Shown here in pieces: positions 1 through 8,641 of a stretch of DNA of 64,000 bases. Source of the DNA: Bacillota bacterium (GTDB lineage: Bacteria; Bacillota; Clostridia; Oscillospirales; Acutalibacteraceae); NCBI GenBank assembly GCA_023390175.1, contig JAEWDK010000020.1, positions 372,001-436,000 on the forward strand, in the 5' to 3' direction. The notes beneath the pieces are model-generated. The model had not been told where the DNA came from. It saw only the letters and a program-made list of their open reading frames with translations, and did no database searches. Within the stretch, counting starts at the first letter, position 1. Every line of letters starts with the position of its first letter. The position numbers and the translations under genes were made by a program.

Positions 1-743
1 CAGGCCACGTCAATATGGGTGTGCCCGATGCAGCTGGCGATAATATCGTCGTAGCCCGCCATCTCTTCATAAAGCTTTTTCTGAATAAAGGCCTGCGCTT
101 CACGAACGGAGCTGTAAAATTCTTCGGAATATTCCTGCCTGAGGTCCAGCAGGTTAATCGTTTCGTTCAGTACCGTTTCAATATCAATGCGTGTTTTGTT
201 CTGTGGCTCCATGCGCTCCAGCGCCCACAGCGGCATTTGAATATCATAGTAGAGCCGGCGCACAGACTCGTTGATTTCCGCAATTTCACCCAAAAGCTGA
301 AATTCGGAATGCAGCGTTCCGGTATAGGATTGAATATCGATATGATAGGTGCGGCCGGCCTGCGCGGATTTTGTCAAAAGGGCCTCGCGGTGATTCATAT
401 CCATTCCCTGAATGATTTCACCGTCGATGAAAAGCAGGAACTGCGGATTTTTGCCGTCGTCCCACTCCTCAATCTGCGTGTGCAGAATCAGCCACAGGGA
501 TTTTCCTTCTTCCTTTTCCGGCACGGTATATTCCGTGCGGAACCAGTAGTGCGCGTCCGGGCCATACCAGTGCATGGTATGGCTGTCAAACTGCTGCCAC
601 GGTGCTTCAACGGAGTCGGCATCTGCCGGGCGCAGGAAATTCCCTTCCTTCATCTGCCATGCACTCAGCTGGGTCTTATGGACTTTCGCTAACTTTTTCA
701 GTTGGGCGCAAATTACTTCCGCCCGCTCTTTTGCAAATATCAT
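1..743 (-). CDS. Alpha-mannosidase, GH38 family (N-terminal part, cut by window edge)
   Basis: Only the first 247 codons lie in the window; the gene runs off the left edge. I start it at the ATG on complement 741-743, five bases after AGAGGA. The translation has the N-terminal beta-rich region of cytoplasmic GH38 enzymes (around HWYGPDAHYWFRTEY) and reaches GHTHIDVAW at residues 239-247, the conserved strand carrying the first zinc-binding His and Asp of GH38 mannosidases. GH38 enzymes remove alpha-linked mannose from N-glycan-type oligosaccharides. It is the last visible gene of the leftward operon, 22 bases after the GH130 phosphorylase, which fits stepwise cytoplasmic trimming of mannose-containing oligosaccharides. 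The catalytic nucleophile and C-terminal domains are outside the window, so linkage specificity cannot be judged. Confidence 0.9.
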   Translation of the reverse strand, partial: MIFAKERAEVICAQLKKLAKVHKTQLSAWQMKEGNFLRPADADSVEAPWQQFDSHTMHWYGPDAHYWFRTEYTVPEKEEGKSLWLILHTQIEEWDDGKNPQFLLFIDGEIIQGMDMNHREALLTKSAQAGRTYHIDIQSYTGTLHSEFQLLGEIAEINESVRRLYYDIQMPLWALERMEPQNKTRIDIETVLNETINLLDLRQEYSEEFYSSVREAQAFIQKKLYEEMAGYDDIIASCIGHTHIDVA

Positions 744-765
744 GAACTTCCTCTTTTCTGTTTGA

Positions 766-1755
766 TTAATTGAACGGATTTTCTTTCATATAATCCAGCA
801 GCGTATCCGCAGTTGTGAACGCAAGTCCCGTCACCGTATCCGCACACCCGTAATAGATTGCGATTTTACCGGTTTCAGCGTCCGTAAGCGCCGCGCACGG
901 GAAGGTGACGTTCGGTACGTCGCCCACACACTCGTACAGCTTTTGAGGCCCGAGGATATAGTTGCGGGAACGCGCCTTTACCTTCCACGGCTCGTCAAGG
1001 TCGAGCAATGCACAGCCCATGCGGTACACAAACCCGTTGCAGGTATTTATGACGCCGTGATAAATGAGCAGCCAGCCTTCGTCCGTTTCAATCGGAATCG
1101 GGCCGGGGCCTATTTTTTTGCTCTGCCATGCGGAACGGTCTTCGTTGATGGTACCCATTACCCAGCGGTGCTTTCCCCAAAAGGTCAGGTCGGGGCTTTG
1201 GCTGCAGAAGATATCGCCAAACGGGGTATGACCCGTGTCGCTCGGGCGGCTGAGCATGGTGTACATCCCGTTTATTTTGCGCGGGAACAGCACGCCGTTT
1301 CGGTTATACGGCAAAAATGCGTTTTCAAGCTGATAAAACTTCTTGAAATCAAAAGTATAACCAATTCCGATGGTCGGGCCGTGGTAGCCGTTGCACCATG
1401 TAATGTAATAACGGTCTTCAATGAAACAGACACGCGGGTCATAGCGGTATTCGCGCACTGTGACCGAGGGGTCGCCTTCAAAGCTGACGGGGCTGTGGTT
1501 GATTGTCCAGCTGACGCCGTCTTTGCTGAAGCCCGCGAACAGGTCCATGCTTACCGAACGGCTGTCACAGCGGAACAGGCCGGCAAATCCGTCGCCGAAC
1601 GGGACTACCGCGCTGTTAAAAACGCTGTTTGAGCTGGGAATGGCGTTCCGCGGGATAATCGGGTTTTCGGTATATCGCCAGACAGGATCAATGCAATCCT
1701 GCGGCCTGTTCTGCCACGGAATACTGGAAAGAGGGCTGCCGATAATTTTACTCAT
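766..1755 (-). CDS. GH130 family beta-mannoside phosphorylase
   Basis: A 329-residue protein with the five-bladed-propeller signatures of GH130: NPIIPR near residue 31, FNSAVV near 46, and YRYDPR with Asp106, the family's catalytic acid position. GH130 enzymes use phosphate to cleave beta-mannosides, releasing alpha-mannose 1-phosphate. Substrates in the family include Man-beta-1,4-Glc, Man-beta-1,4-GlcNAc, beta-1,4-mannooligosaccharides and beta-1,2-mannosides, and the sequence alone does not separate these. Next to a GH38 alpha-mannosidase and a GH20 hexosaminidase, phosphorolysis of the Man-beta-1,4-GlcNAc core of N-glycans is my preferred reading. There is no signal peptide, so it is cytoplasmic. 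It lies in one operon with the mannosidase (22-base gap) and downstream of the response regulator (about 120-base gap). Confidence 0.88.
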   Translation of the reverse strand: MSKIIGSPLSSIPWQNRPQDCIDPVWRYTENPIIPRNAIPSSNSVFNSAVVPFGDGFAGLFRCDSRSVSMDLFAGFSKDGVSWTINHSPVSFEGDPSVTVREYRYDPRVCFIEDRYYITWCNGYHGPTIGIGYTFDFKKFYQLENAFLPYNRNGVLFPRKINGMYTMLSRPSDTGHTPFGDIFCSQSPDLTFWGKHRWVMGTINEDRSAWQSKKIGPGPIPIETDEGWLLIYHGVINTCNGFVYRMGCALLDLDEPWKVKARSRNYILGPQKLYECVGDVPNVTFPCAALTDAETGKIAIYYGCADTVTGLAFTTADTLLDYMKENPFN

Positions 1756-1879
1756 AATGATGAACCTCGTTTTATAATTTTATTCTATAATTTTAATGCT
1801 TTCCCATTTAATTGGCAACGGCCTTTTTATTTTAAAATAATAAATTTGCATGCCGTACTGTCGGGATGAAAGCCGCATA

Positions 1880-2641
1880 TTATGCACGCTCCCTTAAATC
1901 GAGCGGGGACAGATTGAAAAAATCATGAAAGCGCATATAGAAATAATTTGCATTTGAAAATCCTACGGAATCCGCAATATACGAAATCTTTTTGTCCGTA
2001 CCGAGAATCATGTCGTGGGCACACAGAAGGCGGTACACCATCAGGTATTCCGAGAATTTCAGGTGGGTTTCTTTCAAAAAAATCTGCCCCAAATAGGTAC
2101 TGTTCATTTTGAACTTATCCGCAACTGTCTTCAGATTCATACCCTGATTATATTCTGACTTTACTATAATAAGAATGCGATTGACCAGATTGGAAAGGCT
2201 GTCGTAACGCACGCCAAGCACCGGGTCGGTTTCAACAGGATTGCTGCTAATATTTTCAAGCGTTCCGTGCAGATCCTGCACAATAATTTTTTCCACAATG
2301 GGCTGCAGCTTTTCACGTTCCACAGGCTTCAGAAGGTAATCACGCGCTCCGCACCGGATGGCCTTTTGTGCATAGCCGAATTCGTTGAACCCGCTTATCA
2401 TAATATAAACTGTTTTCAGCTGCAGCGCATTCAGTTCATTTATGATATCATAACCGCGTTTATCCCCGATACATACATCAAACAGACCGATATCCGGTTT
2501 CATTTTCACCGCTTTTTCGACCGCTTCCCCATAGGAAAGCGCCGTCTCAATTTCATCCACACCATACTTTGCCCAATTCAGTGTGTATTTCATTCCTTCC
2601 AAAATCTGAGTCTCGTCATCAACGATCAGCAGTTTATACAC
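1880..2641 (-). CDS. YesN-type response regulator (REC plus AraC-family HTH)
   Basis: The reading frame is open further upstream, but the GTG at complement 2639-2641 is preceded by AGGAGGAGGG at good spacing and gives MYKLLIVDDE, a normal receiver start, so I place the start there (253 residues). The receiver has the acidic pair D8/D9 and phosphoacceptor D55 (LFDVCI). The last 100 residues form two AraC-type helix-turn-helices, the second in the SVGFSNANYFYMRFH region. YesN regulators usually work with a membrane YesM-type histidine kinase and activate sugar uptake genes. No kinase is encoded next to it here. It lies between the binding protein and the glycosidases of the operon it probably controls, suggesting autogenous activation when the glycan is present. 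Confidence 0.9.
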   Translation of the reverse strand: MYKLLIVDDETQILEGMKYTLNWAKYGVDEIETALSYGEAVEKAVKMKPDIGLFDVCIGDKRGYDIINELNALQLKTVYIMISGFNEFGYAQKAIRCGARDYLLKPVEREKLQPIVEKIIVQDLHGTLENISSNPVETDPVLGVRYDSLSNLVNRILIIVKSEYNQGMNLKTVADKFKMNSTYLGQIFLKETHLKFSEYLMVYRLLCAHDMILGTDKKISYIADSVGFSNANYFYMRFHDFFNLSPLDLRERA

Positions 2642-2858
2642 TTGTGTTCCCTCCTCCTGAATAACGTCACTCTGTGCCGTGCTTTTATGGGAAAGCCGAA
2701 GCACTCCTGTTGAAAAGGCAATTCCTGCCGCTTGATTTTCCGGTTCATTCACAACTGTTGAATCTCGGCAGCGTATTTCTTTCTACAGAAGAAAACCTGA
2801 ACATCAGATGCGTCTGTGTTCAGGTTTTCAAAGGGATGCGAAAAGTATTCAGAATAAA

Positions 2859-4340
2859 TTATTTCTTCAATGTTGCATCGATCTGGGACTGCATTTCCGC
2901 CATGATCTTATCCATTCCGGATGACTTCAGCTCGGCAACAACCTTCGGAACTGTGGTTGTCGGGTCGGAAGCGCCGTTCAGCAGTTCATAACGGTATTTA
3001 TCCCATGTTGCCTGGCAGTTTGCAATTTCTGTTGCAAGCTTGGAGGTGTCGGGAGTAAAGCCGATGCAGACGGATGCGGTTGCCTTCTTATTCAGTGCCT
3101 GTACCTGGTCCCACTGGTCCGCAGGGGAACCTTCCTGTGTGGACATGTCAAAGAATGTGCCGATCGCGTAGTTGCCGATACCCCAGGTATCTGTCAAACG
3201 CTTTACAACCTTGTCGCTCTTATACTGGAAGTCTGTGCCTTCTACGCCGTATGCCAGCATATCACGCAGTTTTTGGTCGGTATTGACGAGCTGCAGGAAT
3301 TTCAGCGCTTCTGCTTTATGCTCGGAGTTTGCAGAAATAGCGTTCAGAGAACCTTGAATGGTGCTGTTTGTGTACAGCGGGCCAAAGACCTGCACAGTGT
3401 CGTACTTTGCAACGCCTTGGTCTGACTCCCAGCCAATTTCAGCACCCGGGAAGCCCTGAGCGGAGAAGAACATTTTGTTTTTCGGGGAATCTTTCAGTGT
3501 CGGAGCATCCGGATTAATGATGCCTGCTTTATACCATTTGTTCAGCATTTTGAGCTGTGCCATGGTATCCGGCTGTTCCAAAACGGACACAACCTTGCGG
3601 CTCTGGTCGTCGTAGCGAACACCGAGGAACTGTAAGCCAAGGGTCAGGTCATCGTAATTGTTAAGCATGCCGGAGAAAGCGTCGTTCTGAATCATTGTGA
3701 GCGGATAAACAGATTTGCCTTCGCCCTTTTTAATGGTTGTAAACGCTTTGTCGAGGTCATCAAATGTTTTGATTTTGGAAACATCAAGATTGTATTTCTT
3801 TACATAAGTGTCGTCAAACACCCAGTACTGGGAAACGGAAGAATCTTTGTAGGTCGGCACAGAATAGATTTTGCCGTTGATTTTTGCGCCGCTCCATACG
3901 TTTTCAGGGATAAACTTATAAAGGTCGGGTGTTTCCTTTTGAACCAGGTCGGTAATGTCGGCAAACGCACCCTTTTGAACCTGTTTGCTGTACTGAGTGT
4001 TGTTTGTAAACATGATATCGAATTTTTCGCCCGTGTTGACAATCTGGTTTACCTTCTGCTCCCAGTCGCCCCAGCCGGCTACCTTAATGTCCACTTTGAC
4101 GCCGATTTTTTCAGCGGTGTAGGCATTGATTTTATCGAGGCCCTGCTGCAGGTTTTCAGGCTGGTTGCCGATCAGCCACCATGTCAGAGTCGGGATGTCC
4201 CCGCTCTTCGAGGCGGTGCTTTGTGCTGCAGCTGCCTGTGAGCCGGTGCTTTGCGTGCCGGTACTGCTTCCGCAGCCTGCAAAACTCGCAACCAGTATGG
4301 CGGCGGCACAGATCATAGAAATGATTTTCTTCTTTTTCAA
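2859..4340 (-). CDS. ABC transporter oligosaccharide-binding lipoprotein (LipO/DUF3502 type)
   Basis: A 493-residue secreted lipoprotein. The start MKKKKIISMICAAAILVASFAGC is a signal peptide ending in a lipobox whose Cys is acylated, and a Ser/Thr/Gln/Ala-rich linker follows. The rest is a family 1 extracellular solute-binding protein, and the C-terminus (FTPDTSKLATEIANC to the end) matches the DUF3502 segment of LipO-like binding proteins. It should capture an oligosaccharide outside the membrane and deliver it to the two permeases encoded just upstream in the same operon. No ATPase gene is nearby, which is normal for this family because a shared MsmX-like ATPase serves several importers. 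Neighbouring GH38, GH130 and GH20 genes point to mannose/GlcNAc oligosaccharides as cargo; this is inference. Confidence 0.92.
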   Translation of the reverse strand: MKKKKIISMICAAAILVASFAGCGSSTGTQSTGSQAAAAQSTASKSGDIPTLTWWLIGNQPENLQQGLDKINAYTAEKIGVKVDIKVAGWGDWEQKVNQIVNTGEKFDIMFTNNTQYSKQVQKGAFADITDLVQKETPDLYKFIPENVWSGAKINGKIYSVPTYKDSSVSQYWVFDDTYVKKYNLDVSKIKTFDDLDKAFTTIKKGEGKSVYPLTMIQNDAFSGMLNNYDDLTLGLQFLGVRYDDQSRKVVSVLEQPDTMAQLKMLNKWYKAGIINPDAPTLKDSPKNKMFFSAQGFPGAEIGWESDQGVAKYDTVQVFGPLYTNSTIQGSLNAISANSEHKAEALKFLQLVNTDQKLRDMLAYGVEGTDFQYKSDKVVKRLTDTWGIGNYAIGTFFDMSTQEGSPADQWDQVQALNKKATASVCIGFTPDTSKLATEIANCQATWDKYRYELLNGASDPTTTVPKVVAELKSSGMDKIMAEMQSQIDATLKK

Positions 4341-4395
4341 GTGAATTCCTCCTTATATTCCATGGCCGCTTTCGCAGCCAAAGATACGAACTTTA

Positions 4396-5322
4396 TTATC
4401 CTTTCACAGCTCCTACCGTGAGGCCGGAGATAAAATATCTTTGGAAGAAAGGATAAGCACATGCAATCGGGATAACGATGAGGGTTGCAATCGCCATACG
4501 GGCGCCCTCTTTTGGCATGCTCCGTGCAAGTTCCGCGGAGCTGACGCCCATTGTCGCGGCGTTTCGGGAAAGATAATCCACATTATCCATAATCTTTGTC
4601 AGCAAAGCCTGCAAAGAGTTCAGCTTTGAATCATCAATGTACAGCATTGCCTGAAACCAATCGTTCCAATACCCGAAAGAAAGGAACAGACCGATTGTGG
4701 CCAGCACAGGCAGCGAAATCGGCAGTATGATGCTGATAAAAATACGCAGCTGTGAAGCGCCGTCAATCTTTGCGGATTCAACAAGGGAATCGGGAATCGT
4801 CGACCGAAAAAATGTTTTGCAGATAATTACATTGAACGAAGACACTGCGAGCGGCAGTATGTAAGCCCAAACGCTGTCTTTCAGGCCCAATAAATTCGCG
4901 TTCACATAGTAGCTGGAAACCATTCCGCCGTTAAAAACCATCGGGATGAAAACAACCCATGTCAGAAAGCCTTTCAGCCTGTACTGCGGGCGCGAAAGCA
5001 CATATCCCATTGTTGTGGTAAGGAGCACACCGATGATTGTGCCGACAACGGTTACAAAAACCGAAATTCCAAGCGCCCGTACGATTACAACGTTCTGCTT
5101 CATCAAAAACACATAGGATTCGATTGAGAAAACCTTCGGAATTAAGTGGTAACCAAAATCCTGAATGGATTTTTCCGTTGAAAATGACACGGAAAGCACG
5201 AAGAGCACCGGTACCACGCAAATCAAAGACATTATAATAAAAAAGATGTTGAATAAAACGTTGGTCGGCTTGTGGATTTGATTAAACTTCTCAAGCCCTG
5301 TCTCATATTTTTTACTTGCCAT
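4396..5322 (-). CDS. ABC transporter permease, LplC/YtcP type
   Basis: A 308-residue integral membrane protein with about six hydrophobic segments. The EAA loop typical of carbohydrate importer permeases is present (ESAKIDGASQLRIFISIILP), as is the C-terminal ending ISGLTVGAVKG that is characteristic of LplC/YtcP proteins. It pairs with the LplB-type permease encoded 12 bases upstream to form the membrane channel for the LipO-type binding protein encoded downstream. The long spacing around the final TM pair and the N-terminal KFNQIHKPTNVLFN segment fit the family. The gene order permease-permease-binding protein is standard for this transporter class. The ATPase must come from elsewhere in the genome. 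Confidence 0.92.
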   Translation of the reverse strand: MASKKYETGLEKFNQIHKPTNVLFNIFFIIMSLICVVPVLFVLSVSFSTEKSIQDFGYHLIPKVFSIESYVFLMKQNVVIVRALGISVFVTVVGTIIGVLLTTTMGYVLSRPQYRLKGFLTWVVFIPMVFNGGMVSSYYVNANLLGLKDSVWAYILPLAVSSFNVIICKTFFRSTIPDSLVESAKIDGASQLRIFISIILPISLPVLATIGLFLSFGYWNDWFQAMLYIDDSKLNSLQALLTKIMDNVDYLSRNAATMGVSSAELARSMPKEGARMAIATLIVIPIACAYPFFQRYFISGLTVGAVKG

Positions 5323-5334
5323 TGAACAACCTCC

Positions 5335-6291
5335 TTAAATCATCGCGCTGTCGGGATCAACGCGGCGCACAATCCAGTTTGCGACAATGATGGTCAGACA
5401 TCCCATAACAGACTGGAAGAACGCTGCCGCGGAAGCCATTCCGACTGTCGCACTCTTTAGCATGGTGTAAACCATTACATCAATTGTGTAAGTCACCGTG
5501 TGCAGCGAATTGGAGGCATGGGGTACTTGGTAGAACAGGCCGAAATCGGAGTAGAAAATACGGCCGACGGACAAGATGAACATAATGATTATGACCGTTT
5601 TCATAATGGGCAGTGTAATGTATCTTACCTGCTGCCATTTTGTAGCGCCGTCAATTACGGCAGCCTCATAATAAGTGGAGTCAATGCCGGTGATTGTCGC
5701 AAGGTACACAACCATTCCGTATCCGATTCCCTTCCACAGGTTCAGAAAAATCAGGAAAAACGGCCACGGGCCCTTCGTCATATACCAGTTTACCGGGTCG
5801 CCCCCGTTGTTTGCGATCATGCTGTTTACAAGCCCTTTGTCAAAGCTTAAGAATCCCCAGACAATAGCCGCAATGACAACCCACGAAAGGAAGTACGGCA
5901 TAAACATTGCGGTCTGGTAAATCTTGCCCAGGCGTTTGCTGCGAAGCTGGCTGATCATCAGCGCCAGCGCGACAGGCACTACCACGCCAAGAATAATAAA
6001 CACAATGTTATAGCCCAATGTGTTTCTCAGCACAATCCACGCATCCTGACTGGAAAACATGAAACGGAAGTTTTCAAATCCGTTCCACTTGCTTTGGAAT
6101 ACGCTCTGTACAAAATTTCCGTCTATTTTGAAATCCTTGAATGCAATAATAATGCCGAACATGGGTATGAATGCAAACAGCAGATACCATATCAGAGTCG
6201 GTGTTGCCAACAGAGTAAGTTCTGTGTCATCCCTTGTCCAGCGTTTCTTTTTTGGCTTCAGAACAGCATCTTCTGCTTTTTTTGTCGCCAT
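5335..6291 (-). CDS. ABC transporter permease, LplB/YteP type
   Basis: A 318-residue permease with six predicted transmembrane segments and the EAA motif (YEAAVIDGATKWQQVRYITLP). I prefer the ATG giving MATKKAEDAV at 6291 because AAAGGA lies about nine bases ahead; the ATG three codons earlier sits directly on that ribosome site. The C-terminus IVRRVDPDSAMI is typical of LplB-like proteins. This is the first gene of the leftward glycan operon and partners the LplC-type permease. An AT-rich stretch with a TATAAT-like element on the minus strand (complement 6334-6339) precedes it, so the operon promoter is probably there, shared back to back with the GH20 gene. Confidence 0.9.
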   Translation of the reverse strand: MATKKAEDAVLKPKKKRWTRDDTELTLLATPTLIWYLLFAFIPMFGIIIAFKDFKIDGNFVQSVFQSKWNGFENFRFMFSSQDAWIVLRNTLGYNIVFIILGVVVPVALALMISQLRSKRLGKIYQTAMFMPYFLSWVVIAAIVWGFLSFDKGLVNSMIANNGGDPVNWYMTKGPWPFFLIFLNLWKGIGYGMVVYLATITGIDSTYYEAAVIDGATKWQQVRYITLPIMKTVIIIMFILSVGRIFYSDFGLFYQVPHASNSLHTVTYTIDVMVYTMLKSATVGMASAAAFFQSVMGCLTIIVANWIVRRVDPDSAMI

Positions 6292-6300
6292 AACCTTCAT

Positions 6301-6571
6301 CCTTTCACTGTTCCGGTCTCCCTTGATGTTTTAATTATAACTGCCATGTGCTTTTTCAATCTAGACTAAAAACGATATACCTTAGTATGAAAACATTAGA
6401 TTTTCTAAAGTTATCAGGGTAAATTAACCAATAATCTATTGTTTTTATCTCATCCGATTAGTGATAACTAAAATTTTTAGAGTATGATCTCATTCTTTTG
6501 CTGTGGATATTCCTTTTTGCTTTCTTTATAATAGGAATCAGATAAATCTATTGTAAATAAGGAGGCTCTTT
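6301..6571. promoter_or_regulatory. Divergent promoter region between permease operon and GH20 gene
   Basis: This AT-rich interval separates two outward-facing transcription units. On the plus strand TGGATA (6504-6509) and TATAAT (6527-6532) are 17 bases apart and are the likely promoter of the GH20 gene; AAGGAGG follows just before its ATG. On the minus strand a TATAAT (complement 6334-6339) lies about 45 bases before the permease start, but I see no good -35 box for it, which would suit a promoter needing an activator such as the YesN-type regulator of the same operon. The element match is by eye. Confidence 0.5.
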
Positions 6572-8452
6572 ATGCTTGATCTCAGTTTTACCGGCGATAC
6601 GCCGGAGTTGGAAGATGGACTTAAGTTGCTGCAAAACGAACATCCCTTTTGCGGATACGAGGGGAAATATTCGATTGCTGTACATAAAAGTGAATCACTC
6701 GGCTTCTCCCTTACCGTAAGGGAAGGTGGCGCGACCGTATCCTACCATGAAAAAGTTGACTTTTTCCGTTCTCTGCCGCTTTTTGCGCTGCATCGAAACG
6801 AACCCGGCTGCGAAATAAACGAAACGCCCTGTTTTCATAATACCGGCGTTATGATTGACTGTTCCCGAAACGCTGTTCCCGCCTTGGATGCGTTAAAAGG
6901 CATGCTGCGCAAAATGGCACTGATGGGTTTGAATGTTGCCATGCTTTATACGGAAGATACCTATGAGATAAAAGGCCGGCCGTATTTCGGCTATATGCGC
7001 GGGCGTTACACGTTTGACGAAATCAGGGAACTGGACGATTACGCGGATACGCTGGGTATTGAGCTTATTCCATGCATCCAGACACTGGCACATCTTGAGC
7101 GCGCACTGCAGTGGCCCGATTTGGCAGATTTGCGCGACAGCGAGCGCAGCCTGATGATTGGGGAAGAAAAGACTTATGCTTTTATTGAAGAAATGATTAC
7201 CTCCGCCTGTGCTCCCTACCGCTCCAACCGGATTCACATCGGCATGGATGAAGCCTGGGAACTGGGGCTTGGCCGGTATTTAAACAAATACGGTTACCGT
7301 CCCTGCGGCGAATTGATGGCAGAACACCTAAAGCATGTCAGCGCTATTTTAAAAAAGCACAATTTACATGCGATGATGTGGAGCGATATGCATTTCATTG
7401 CGGCATCCCCCACCCATGCACTGTATGACACAGAATGTCAATTGACACCCGAAATACTTTCCGGTGCTCCCAAAGAGATTGATCTTGTTTACTGGGATTA
7501 CTACAATGAAACAAAGCCGCATTACGATAAACTCCTCGCCCTTCACAAACAGTTCTCGGCAAAAACTGTTTTCGCGGGCGGAATATGGACCTGGATTGGC
7601 CCCGCACCCGATTACCGGAAGACGCTTGCGGCAACACTGCCGGCACTGGAGGAGTGCAAAGAGCACGGAATACAAGAGGTAATTGCGACCGCCTGGGGCG
7701 ACGACGGCGGGGAGGCAAATTTGCAAACCATCTTATACGGTATGCAGCTGTTTGCAGAATTCCGCTACACCGGTGAATACCGCGAAACACAGGTACAAAC
7801 CCGCTTTTTTGCATGCTGCGGTGCTGACAGCCGGTCATTTATCGGACTTTCCGAATTCAACGCGGTTCCCGGACTGAAGCTGATGGAGCAAAGCACCGCC
7901 ACGCCGGCAAAAACACTGCTGTACGAAGACCCCCTGATACCGCTCTTTGAAGAGGACTTCCGCGGGCTTCCCTGCACGGAGCATTATCATGCGCTGGCCG
8001 AGAGCTACCGGAATTACGCTGCTTCCTACCCGGCTTACCGCGCGCTGTTTGAATTTTACACAAAACTGGCCGAAGCAGTTACCCAAAAATGCATTTGGAG
8101 AAGCCGTGCCGCCGACTGTATCCGCTCCGGTGACCGCAAAGCTGCCGCCGATATGATCACGCTTGCAGATGACTGCATTGATTCTTTGCAAGCCCTGAAA
8201 AACACCTGGGCCAGCCTGTGGTATTCCACAAACAAGCCGTATGGCTTTGAGGTAATCGACCTGCGGCTGGGCGGGCTGATCGGAAGGTTTGGAACTGCAA
8301 AGGTCAGGTTTGGGCAGTTTATGCGCGGTGAAATTGATACGATTGAAGAACTTTACGCCCCGAAGCTGCCTTATCTGCGTGATGAAACCGGAGCCTTCCG
8401 CTGCCTGAATTCCTGGGGTTCCATTGCCACAGTATGCCGTATTGTGGGATGA
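6572..8452 (+). CDS. Beta-N-acetylhexosaminidase, GH20 family (GcnA/Hex-like)
   Basis: A 626-residue protein without signal peptide, so an intracellular exo-hexosaminidase. The (beta/alpha)8 barrel spans roughly residues 90-410. HIGMDEAWELG carries the Asp226-Glu227 pair that in GH20 orients the substrate acetamido group and acts as general acid. Trp-rich segments (VYWDYYNE, GGIWTWIGP, TAWGDDGGE) form the usual substrate pocket. The C-terminal helical region is like that of the streptococcal GcnA and Paenibacillus Hex1 group. The enzyme removes terminal GlcNAc (or GalNAc) from oligosaccharides. It is divergent from an oligosaccharide importer operon ending in GH130 and GH38 genes; the three activities together could dismantle an N-glycan-derived oligosaccharide. 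A strong terminator follows. Confidence 0.9.
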   Translation: MLDLSFTGDTPELEDGLKLLQNEHPFCGYEGKYSIAVHKSESLGFSLTVREGGATVSYHEKVDFFRSLPLFALHRNEPGCEINETPCFHNTGVMIDCSRNAVPALDALKGMLRKMALMGLNVAMLYTEDTYEIKGRPYFGYMRGRYTFDEIRELDDYADTLGIELIPCIQTLAHLERALQWPDLADLRDSERSLMIGEEKTYAFIEEMITSACAPYRSNRIHIGMDEAWELGLGRYLNKYGYRPCGELMAEHLKHVSAILKKHNLHAMMWSDMHFIAASPTHALYDTECQLTPEILSGAPKEIDLVYWDYYNETKPHYDKLLALHKQFSAKTVFAGGIWTWIGPAPDYRKTLAATLPALEECKEHGIQEVIATAWGDDGGEANLQTILYGMQLFAEFRYTGEYRETQVQTRFFACCGADSRSFIGLSEFNAVPGLKLMEQSTATPAKTLLYEDPLIPLFEEDFRGLPCTEHYHALAESYRNYAASYPAYRALFEFYTKLAEAVTQKCIWRSRAADCIRSGDRKAAADMITLADDCIDSLQALKNTWASLWYSTNKPYGFEVIDLRLGGLIGRFGTAKVRFGQFMRGEIDTIEELYAPKLPYLRDETGAFRCLNSWGSIATVCRIVG

Positions 8453-8482
8453 TTTTTTGACAATGTTCCCTTCCCCCAAAGC

Positions 8483-8524
8483 AAAAAGGCGGCCTCTCGT
8501 TTTAAAACGAGAGGCCGCCTTTTC
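8483..8524. terminator. Bidirectional intrinsic terminator (42-bp perfect palindrome)
   Basis: Every base from 8483 to 8524 pairs with its mirror position around 8503/8504, giving a GC-rich stem flanked by A and T runs. It lies between the converging GH20 gene (ending 8452) and diguanylate cyclase gene (ending 8642), so it can stop transcription from both sides. Confidence 0.9.
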
Positions 8525-8641
8525 AGCTTAAAGTCGATTTTCTTTTTTGAATTGTTTTTCGCCGGCTGTAATGTGAAAAAAGCTTCTTTTATGCCCGTTC
8601 TATTCTGTTACAGCTTTCTGTGCTTTGAGTGGGAAACCAAG

